Source: Salarchaeum japonicum_A (GTDB lineage: Archaea; Halobacteriota; Halobacteria; Halobacteriales; Halobacteriaceae). Taken from it: DNA of 64,000 nt. Under the pieces are notes generated by a model. That model had not been told where the DNA came from, did not search any database, and saw only the letters and a list, made by a program, of their open reading frames with translations. The stretch's first letter is position 1; the number at the start of each line of letters is the position of its first letter. Of the stretch, positions 58,820-64,000 are shown one piece after another. The stretch lies in NCBI RefSeq assembly GCF_049705945.1, contig NZ_JBNAMV010000004.1, forward strand, positions 1,612,001 through 1,676,000, written 5' to 3'. A program made the position numbers and the translations under genes.

Positions 58820-58925
58820 GCGCATCGGCGAAGCCTCTTATCGAAGGACTACACGACCGTTCACGGGACGAAAACGGTTCGAACGAACGACCGGGTTTTT
58901 ACCCTGGCTGCCCAACACGCAAGTG

Positions 58926-59801
58926 ATGACTCGTGCCCTCGTCGTCGCCGTCGGCGCTGTCGCGGCCCTCGCTGCCGTCGTCGCGGCTGGCGGCGCGGCC
59001 GGTGTCGCACCCGCCGTGAACGACACCGCGGCGAACAACACGACCGAGAACGCGAGCTACGGCGCGAGCGTCTCCGCGTTCATGGCGTCGAACGCCGCCG
59101 ACGCGAACGGCACCGTCGACCAGGGCCTCTGGGCGGCGTCCGTGAACCGCTCCGAGAACGCGACCAACGACGTGACGCGCCGCGTCACCACCCTCCAGGA
59201 GCGCCTCGACCGTCTTCAGGACCGTCGACAGGCACTCGTCGACGCCCGCCAGAACGGCTCCCTCTCACCGCTCGCGTTCCGCGCGCGAATGGCCGAACTG
59301 TCCGCGCAGTACCAGCAACTCGCCGCGTCCGCGAACGACACCGCGACCGTCGCCCACGCCCACAACACGACCCCGCCCGGCCTCCAACGCCTCGTCGAGA
59401 ACGCATCTGCCGCCGCAGCCCGGACCCGCGGCCCGCCCGGCGATATCCCCGGCCGCGGCCTCGACGCGCCACGCGGTCCGCCCGACAATCGCACGACCGG
59501 CCCCCCCGAGAACAAGACTACTGGACCACCCCAGAATAGGACGAGCGGACCACCCGACAACCACACGACTGGCCCGCCGCAGAACCACACGACTGGCCCA
59601 TCGGAGAACCGGACGGCTGGCGGGTCGGGCGGTGAAACGACCCAGGGCGGGTCCGGGAACGCGAGTGAGTCCACGACGACTCGCGGGGACGCCGGGAACA
59701 CCGCTTCGGGGGACGGAACCGAGCGAGAACGCGGGAGCGACCGCGGGAGCGGTCGGTCCGCTACGTTGGCGGTCGACGCTCGCGGGGAGTCACCCTTTTG
59801 A
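58926..59801 (+). CDS. Secreted glycoprotein-like protein with Pro/Asn octad repeats
   Basis: A 291-residue exported protein. A hydrophobic N-terminal segment (ALVVAVGAVAALAAVVAAGG) acts as signal or anchor. Residues about 35-160 are helical and acidic with several NxT/S sequons (NNTTENAS, NRSENATN). Then six octads of consensus GPPxNxTT (59475-59618) form a Pro-rich, sequon-bearing stalk, followed by a Gly/Ser/Thr-rich, then charged, C-terminus. The folded domain resembles a haloarchaeal family I know as DUF7096. Each octad contains an N-glycosylation sequon, so a heavily glycosylated surface stalk is likely. Confidence 0.82.
   Translation: MTRALVVAVGAVAALAAVVAAGGAAGVAPAVNDTAANNTTENASYGASVSAFMASNAADANGTVDQGLWAASVNRSENATNDVTRRVTTLQERLDRLQDRRQALVDARQNGSLSPLAFRARMAELSAQYQQLAASANDTATVAHAHNTTPPGLQRLVENASAAAARTRGPPGDIPGRGLDAPRGPPDNRTTGPPENKTTGPPQNRTSGPPDNHTTGPPQNHTTGPSENRTAGGSGGETTQGGSGNASESTTTRGDAGNTASGDGTERERGSDRGSGRSATLAVDARGESPF
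59475..59618 (+). repeat. Six 24-nt tandem units encoding GPPxNxTT
   Basis: Six in-frame 24-nt units encode GPPDNRTT, GPPENKTT, GPPQNRTS, GPPDNHTT, GPPQNHTT and GPSENRTA. Codons vary between units while the amino acids GP, N and T are kept, so the repeat is maintained by selection on protein, not recent DNA duplication. Confidence 0.85.
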
Positions 59802-59828
59802 ACGCGAGTCCCTAACCCTCGCGCGGTA

Positions 59829-60479
59829 ATGGACTCCGGGGCGCTTCTCGACCTGCTCGGTAACGCCAACCGCCGCCGCATCCTGCGGCTGCTAGCGCAG
59901 AAGCCGTGCTACGTCACGGAGATAAGCGAGTACATCGGCGTCAGTCCGAAGGCCGTCATCGACCACTTGCGCCGCCTCGACGACGCCGGGCTCGTGGAGA
60001 GTCACACCGACGACCGCCGCCGGAAGTACTTCCACATCGCGCGCAACCTCCGCCTCGAAGTCAGCGTCAGCCCCTACCAGTTCGGCGCGAAGAGCGCGTA
60101 CCCCGCGAGCACCACGCTCGACCTGGGGCGGTGTACGCACCTCAGCATCGACCTCGACATCGGGGAGGAGTCCGACGTTGGCGGGCTCGCCGCGGAACTC
60201 CGCGACCTCCGAGAGTTAGAGCGCGAACTCTCGATGGCGCAGCGCTGGGTGCAGGGCCGACTGGCGGACGTGCAGTCCGACATCGCGGACGCCGCGATGG
60301 AGGACGACGACCATCTCGTCCCGGACCTGCTCGCGGAAATCGTGGACGGGCCGATCGACACGCGGACGCTCGCGGACCGCGTGAATGCGCCGCCGTCCGT
60401 GGTGGAGAGCACGCTCGTCCGCCTCCGCGAGCGCGGCATCGTGGAGGAGGACGGCGACGGCTGGCAGATCACGGAGTAG
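59829..60479 (+). CDS. ArsR-type winged-helix transcriptional regulator (double wH)
   Basis: A 216-residue protein. Residues about 5-80 form an ArsR/HTH_20 winged helix (LLGNANRRRILRLLAQKPCYVTEISEYIGVSPKAVIDHLRRLDDAGLVESH). A middle part (residues about 85-150) has an Arg-rich helix and acidic stretch, and residues 170-216 form a second wH (DGPIDTRTLADRVNAPPSVVESTLVRLRERGIVEEDGDGWQIT). Cytoplasmic, no effector-binding Cys pattern. It lies just upstream of gatD (36 nt) and is likely co-transcribed with it. Confidence 0.9.
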   Translation: MDSGALLDLLGNANRRRILRLLAQKPCYVTEISEYIGVSPKAVIDHLRRLDDAGLVESHTDDRRRKYFHIARNLRLEVSVSPYQFGAKSAYPASTTLDLGRCTHLSIDLDIGEESDVGGLAAELRDLRELERELSMAQRWVQGRLADVQSDIADAAMEDDDHLVPDLLAEIVDGPIDTRTLADRVNAPPSVVESTLVRLRERGIVEEDGDGWQITE

Positions 60480-60514
60480 AATCCTTTTAGTCCGCGCCAC
60501 CGATGGGTTCGGGT

Positions 60515-61768
60515 ATGAACACTGGGGATCGCGTTCGCGTCGACCGCGCGGGCGAGGAGACGGAGGGTGTCGTCCTCCCCTCGTCGTCGCCGGAGACGCT
60601 CGTCCTGAAACTCGACAGCGGCTACAACGTCGGCATCAGCCGCGAGGACGCCGACGTGTCGGTCGTCGAGTCCGACGCCTACGAACTGGACCGCGAGCAG
60701 AGCGACACCGGCAGCGCCTCCGAGGTCGAGTTCGACGACGACCTGCCGACGATTTCGCTCATCTCAACTGGGGGGACCATCGCGTCCACCGTCGACTACC
60801 GGACGGGCGCGGTGACCGCGCAGTTCGACGCCGAGGACGTGCTGCGCGCCGTCCCCGACCTCGCCGGGCGCGCGAACTACCGGGGCCGGGTCGTCGCGAA
60901 CATCCTCTCTGAGAACATGGAGCCGTCCATCTGGCAGGATCTCGCGCACGCGGTGCACGACGAAATCGAGGCCGGCGCGGACGGCGTCGTCGTGATGCAC
61001 GGCACGGACACGATGCAGTTCTCGGCGTCCGCGCTCGCGTTCATGCTCGACACGCCCGTTCCCGTCGTCTTCACCGGCAGTCAGCGCTCCGCCGACCGGC
61101 CGTCGTCGGACAACGTGATGAACGCCGTGTGCTCGGTGGAGGCCGCGAAGTCCGACGCCGCCGAGGTGATGGTGTGTATGCACGCCTCCGAGAGCGACGA
61201 CCGCTGCGCGCTCCACCGCGGCACGCGCGTCCGCAAGAACCACACGAGCCGTCGCGACGCGTTCGAGACGGTCGGCGCGGAGCCGCTCGGATACGTCGAC
61301 TACGACACCGAAACGGTCGAGTTCAACCGCGAGACCGCCGACCGCGATGGCGTCGACCTCGACATCGCGCCCGACATCGAGGAGGACGTGGAACTCGTGA
61401 AGTTCACGCCGAACATGGACCCGGGCTTCCTCGACCTCTGCGAGGGGAAGGCCGGCGTCGTCATCGAGGGAACGGGCCTCGGCCACGTTCACTCGGATCT
61501 CGTGGACCGCATCGACGCCCTCACGAGCGACGGCACGGCGGTCGTGATGACGAGTCAGTGCGTCGAGGGCCGCGTCTGCGACCGCGTGTACGACACCGGC
61601 CGCGACCTCCTCGACGCCGGCGTCATCGAGGGCGAGGACACCCTCCCCGGCACGGCGAAGGTGAAACTGATGTGGTCGCTCGCGAACGCGAGCGAGGAGA
61701 GCGTGGACGAGGCGTTCCGCGCGCCCGTCGCCGGCGAACTCACCGAGCGCTCGACGCCATGGCAGTAG
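60515..61768 (+). CDS. gatD: Glutamyl-tRNA(Gln) amidotransferase subunit D
   Basis: A 417-residue archaeal GatD, the glutaminase of the GatDE enzyme that converts Glu-tRNA(Gln) to Gln-tRNA(Gln). An N-terminal Sm-like/beta-barrel domain (residues 1-65, GDRVRVDRAGEETEGVVL) precedes the asparaginase-like domain with ISLISTGGTIASTVDYRTGAV and VVMHGTDTMQFSASAL (the two catalytic Thr regions) and the Lys/Asp of the second site in SVEAAKSDAAEVM. ATG at 60515 gives the normal N-terminus. The last 10 nt overlap the GNAT gene. gatE is not in the window. Confidence 0.95.
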   Translation: MNTGDRVRVDRAGEETEGVVLPSSSPETLVLKLDSGYNVGISREDADVSVVESDAYELDREQSDTGSASEVEFDDDLPTISLISTGGTIASTVDYRTGAVTAQFDAEDVLRAVPDLAGRANYRGRVVANILSENMEPSIWQDLAHAVHDEIEAGADGVVVMHGTDTMQFSASALAFMLDTPVPVVFTGSQRSADRPSSDNVMNAVCSVEAAKSDAAEVMVCMHASESDDRCALHRGTRVRKNHTSRRDAFETVGAEPLGYVDYDTETVEFNRETADRDGVDLDIAPDIEEDVELVKFTPNMDPGFLDLCEGKAGVVIEGTGLGHVHSDLVDRIDALTSDGTAVVMTSQCVEGRVCDRVYDTGRDLLDAGVIEGEDTLPGTAKVKLMWSLANASEESVDEAFRAPVAGELTERSTPWQ

Positions 61769-62664
61769 AGATACGACAGGCCCGCCTTGACGACCACGAG
61801 GCGGTCGCGGCGTTCACGCAGGACACGTGGAGCGACCAGCGGGACAGCGGCGACTACATCCCGCGAGTCTTCGAGGACTGGGTCGAATCGGACGACGACG
61901 CCCAGCGCACGTTCGTCGCGGACGTGGACGGCACCGCCGCCGGCGTCTTCCAGATCGTCCTCTTGAGCGACCACGAGGCGTGGGCGCAGGGGATGCGCGT
62001 CGACCCCGACCACCGCGGGAAGTCCCTCGGCACACGGATGACGCACGCGGGCTTCGACTGGGCGCGCGAGCGCGGCGCGACCGTCGCTCGAAACATGGTG
62101 TTCTCGTGGAACGTCATGGGGCTCGGCCTCTCCCGCGCCGCGGGCTTCGAACCCGAGACGGAGTTCCGCTGGGTGCACCCCGAGCCCGACCCCGACGCAA
62201 CCCACGATTACGCGGAGACCGACGACGTGAACACGGCGTGGCGCGCCATCCAGTCGAGTCGCGCGTTCGACGAACTCGCGGGTCTCGGCCTCGACCTGAA
62301 CGAGGCGTGGGCGCTCACGGAGATAACGCCGGGGACGCTCCGCGACGCCCCGCGGACCATCGCGCTCACGGACGACCGGGGCGCGCGCGCCGCCGCCTAC
62401 CCCGTCCGCGACTACGACCGCGAGACCGACGACGGCGACACCGCCACCTGGGCGGACTACGGCGTCGGCGTCTGGCACGACGCCCAAGCCTGCGAGGCGC
62501 TCCTCGCCGCCGTCAGCCGCGACGCCGCCGCCAACGACATCGACCGCGTGCGCGTGCTCATCCCCGAGGACGCCCAGTTCGTCAGCGACGCCGCGTACGC
62601 CCGCGTCGACATCGGCGACGAACCGGACTTCGTCACCGCCGCCGACCTCACCGCCGACTACTGA
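61759..62664 (+). CDS. GNAT-family N-acetyltransferase
   Basis: A 301-residue protein with an N-terminal GNAT domain. The acetyl-CoA pyrophosphate loop is in MRVDPDHRGKSLGTRMTHAGFDWA (R/QxxGxG/A-type as RGKSLG), followed by a long C-terminal domain (residues about 160-301) not recognised. Acceptor unknown. ATG at 61759, 10 nt before the gatD stop, so translation may be coupled. The last 17 nt overlap the convergent SAMP1-like gene. Confidence 0.87.
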   Translation: MAVEIRQARLDDHEAVAAFTQDTWSDQRDSGDYIPRVFEDWVESDDDAQRTFVADVDGTAAGVFQIVLLSDHEAWAQGMRVDPDHRGKSLGTRMTHAGFDWARERGATVARNMVFSWNVMGLGLSRAAGFEPETEFRWVHPEPDPDATHDYAETDDVNTAWRAIQSSRAFDELAGLGLDLNEAWALTEITPGTLRDAPRTIALTDDRGARAAAYPVRDYDRETDDGDTATWADYGVGVWHDAQACEALLAAVSRDAAANDIDRVRVLIPEDAQFVSDAAYARVDIGDEPDFVTAADLTADY

Positions 62665-62938
62665 CTTCTGAGCCGCCGCTCACGGGCGGGAACAGCGCGA
62701 GTTCGTCGCCCGGTTCGACCGGGGTGTCGAGGTCGTCGACCTGCTGGCCGTTCCGGAGGACGTTGATGTGGTCGTGGAGGTCGCCGTCGTCGTCGAGCAC
62801 TCTGTCTTCGAGCGCGGGATGGTCGTCGAGGAGGGCGTTGAGGGCGTCTCCGACGGTGTCGCCGTCGACTGTCACGGTGAGGTGGCGGTCGCCCGCGACT
62901 TCCGCGAGGTCCGCGAACAGCTTCCACTCGGCGTTCAT
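62648..62938 (-). CDS. SAMP1/MoaD-like ubiquitin-like small modifier with C-terminal extension
   Basis: A 96-residue beta-grasp protein of the MoaD/ThiS/SAMP family. The normal end of SAMP1 is the conjugating Gly-Gly: here ALFPPVSGG ends at residue 89 and is followed by seven extra residues (SEVSSRR). The Ser codon right after Gly-Gly is TCA (62669-62671), one base from TGA, so loss of an ancestral stop is a simple explanation. If correct, activation by UbaA would require trimming the tail. The window contains a JAMM homologue. The 3' extension overlaps the GNAT gene. ATG overlaps the TrkA-C gene stop (ATGA). Confidence 0.9.
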   Translation of the reverse strand: MNAEWKLFADLAEVAGDRHLTVTVDGDTVGDALNALLDDHPALEDRVLDDDGDLHDHINVLRNGQQVDDLDTPVEPGDELALFPPVSGGSEVSSRR

Positions 62939-64000
62939 GTCGGGCCGTCGGACGGCGAGGCGTAAGAGCCTCCCGACTCCGGCGACCCCGCGCTGGCGTC
63001 CGATTCGATGCGGCGGAGGGTTTCGGGGCGCGCGACGACGTACAGCCAGTCGTTCGCGGCGAGCAGGCGGTCCCGGGACGGAATCGGCTCCATGGGGGCG
63101 TCCTGGGGGCGGACGGCGACGACAGTGGCGTCAACGTCGCCGAGGCGCGTGCCGTCGAGCGGGCCGTCGGGCGCGACGCGGATGACGGCCATCGTCTCGT
63201 CGGCGGCGCGGAGGAGCGTCGCGAACTCGCGGTCCGCGCTCGGCGTCGACGGGAGCGTGAGGAGGCGGTACTGTCCGCCCGCGACCCGCTCGGCGTCCGC
63301 CTCGTCGAGCGCGAGCGTGACGGTGTCGCCGGCGGCCGCGCGGAGTTCCGCGGTCGCGACGCGCTCGGGGTCCTCGCCGGTCGTCCATACTTGCACCACG
63401 TCGCCCGCGCTCGCGGAGTTCGGCGGGTCCGCGGTGACGGCGACGGCGGCGGTTCCGGGGCCGAGCGTCGGCCCGATGCCGGCGAGTCGGCGGCCGACCG
63501 CGAGGTAGGTGACGGTGCCGTCCGGCTCCATCTCCACGTCCACGTATCCGACATCGTGGTCGTCCTTCAGGCGGTTCACCACGCGCTCGCGGAGGTCTTC
63601 GACGGTCAGCCGTCGCGGAAAGATGAGCGTCTTCCCCGCGATGTCGTCCTTCACGGACGCCTCGACGCGCTCGTACTCCTCGATGTCCGCCACGTCCTCG
63701 GGGAGCGTGACGGCGACGACGCGCCCGACCGCCTGAACGAGCTGGCTCACCTCGCCAGTCACCTCTCGCGCGCCGGCCGCGGCGAACGCGGAGATGGCGA
63801 CGCGGTCGCCCGTCCGCTGGCCGAGGGGGCCGACGGCGGTGGCGAGCGCGAACGCCGCGCTGTTGAACAGCACGGCGTTCATCTCGAACAGCTCCGACTG
63901 CCCGGCGAGAACCTGCGTGACGGCGGTTTTCGTGTTCAGGTAGAGCGCGACCGCGGAGACCGCGGCGAGTATCGCGAGGCCGACCGGAACGCGGTCCCGG
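62935..64000 (-). CDS. TrkA C-terminal-domain membrane protein (5' end outside window)
   Basis: The visible 355 residues start with a hydrophobic segment (VPVGLAILAAVSAVALYLN) continuing upstream of the window, then a second hydrophobic-to-amphipathic part (LFNSAAFALATAVGPLGQRTG), and end with repeated TrkA-C/RCK-C-like domains: VKDDIAGKTLIFPRRLTVEDLRERVVNRL, DVVQVWTTGEDPERVATAELRA and VVAVRPQDAPMEPIPSRDRLLAANDWLYVVARPETLRRIE, the last the classic RCK-C end. Likely a haloarchaeal TrkA-related potassium-transport regulator or a membrane RCK protein. The stop overlaps the SAMP1-like start as ATGA. Confidence 0.85.
   Translation of the reverse strand, partial: RDRVPVGLAILAAVSAVALYLNTKTAVTQVLAGQSELFEMNAVLFNSAAFALATAVGPLGQRTGDRVAISAFAAAGAREVTGEVSQLVQAVGRVVAVTLPEDVADIEEYERVEASVKDDIAGKTLIFPRRLTVEDLRERVVNRLKDDHDVGYVDVEMEPDGTVTYLAVGRRLAGIGPTLGPGTAAVAVTADPPNSASAGDVVQVWTTGEDPERVATAELRAAAGDTVTLALDEADAERVAGGQYRLLTLPSTPSADREFATLLRAADETMAVIRVAPDGPLDGTRLGDVDATVVAVRPQDAPMEPIPSRDRLLAANDWLYVVARPETLRRIESDASAGSPESGGSYASPSDGPT

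Noticed and set aside
58897..58908. GGGTTTTTACCC hairpin upstream of the secreted-protein gene
   Set aside because: Arms of four bases only; more simply explained as the TATA region of the gene starting at 58926.
1..64000. CRISPR arrays, insertion sequences, integrases, tRNA or rRNA genes
   Set aside because: No regularly spaced repeats beyond the coding octads, no transposase-like protein, no terminal inverted repeats of IS type, and no tRNA-like cloverleaf seen in the short intergenic gaps. A dedicated tRNA scan was not possible.

Overview
The window is high-GC chromosomal DNA from a halophilic archaeon (class Halobacteria). The evidence is the strongly acidic, Asp/Glu-rich proteins, the many haloarchaea-restricted small families (LWR-salt protein, DUF5778, DUF5802, DUF5815, DUF6149, DUF7124-like), archaeal DnaG primase, GatD, SAMP-type ubiquitin-like protein with a JAMM desampylase homologue, and TATA-like boxes placed about 25 nt upstream of start codons (leaderless transcription). 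The genus cannot be fixed from the sequence alone. It looks like core chromosome: coding density is very high, and I saw no rRNA or tRNA gene, insertion sequence, integrase, phage gene or CRISPR array. No stretch without a gene exceeds about 180 bp; the longest are 19805-19980 and 27693-27856. Region 1-8.4 kb: a truncated PLP aminotransferase, a UbiB/ABC1 kinase, Hsp20, a molybdenum-cofactor operon (two MoeA paralogues, the second fused to a periplasmic-binding-like domain) running into a dipeptidase, then a HAD phosphatase, LWR-salt protein and a pterin dehydratase. Region 8.4-12 kb: a haem operon by the siroheme route (fused AhbA/AhbB siroheme decarboxylase, precorrin-2 dehydrogenase, glutamyl-tRNA reductase). 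Region 12-16.3 kb: an isoprenoid-related group (canonical cis-prenyltransferase, a degenerate cis-prenyltransferase paralogue, a DUF92/VTE6-like kinase) followed by DnaG. Region 16.3-30 kb: MFS transporter, wHTH regulator divergent from a CARF-like HTH protein, PdxS, homoserine kinase, FAD oxidoreductases, TetR with its apparent operator, MBL hydrolase, and an ABC-2 exporter. Region 30-38 kb: CarB, DUF4242 protein, CarA divergent from an Lrp regulator, IPP isomerase, JAMM protease and an SDR. Region 38-46 kb: MDR dehydrogenase, His-rich MoaB with a 5-formyl-THF cyclo-ligase, cupin, methyltransferase, GMP synthase PPase subunit and CTP synthase. Region 46-64 kb: alcohol dehydrogenase, PspA, a HExxH lipoprotein, two paralogous four-TM proteins (one at 45 kb, one at 50 kb), an MFS carrier, HPP protein, ThrS, a DgcN-like/dipeptide-epimerase operon, a Vms1-type release factor, a glycoprotein-like secreted protein, an ArsR-type regulator, GatD, a GNAT, a SAMP1-like modifier and a truncated TrkA-C membrane protein. 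Most interesting points: (1) the cis-prenyltransferase pair shows the division of motifs known from heteromeric cis-prenyltransferases, since the partner with the catalytic Asp lacks the C-terminal RxG and the partner without the Asp keeps it; (2) 19-bp palindromes of the same architecture lie between carA and the lrp gene and upstream of carB, suggesting an Lrp-controlled carbamoyl-phosphate regulon; (3) the SAMP1-like protein appears to have lost its stop codon right after the conjugating Gly-Gly, adding seven residues that would need to be removed.
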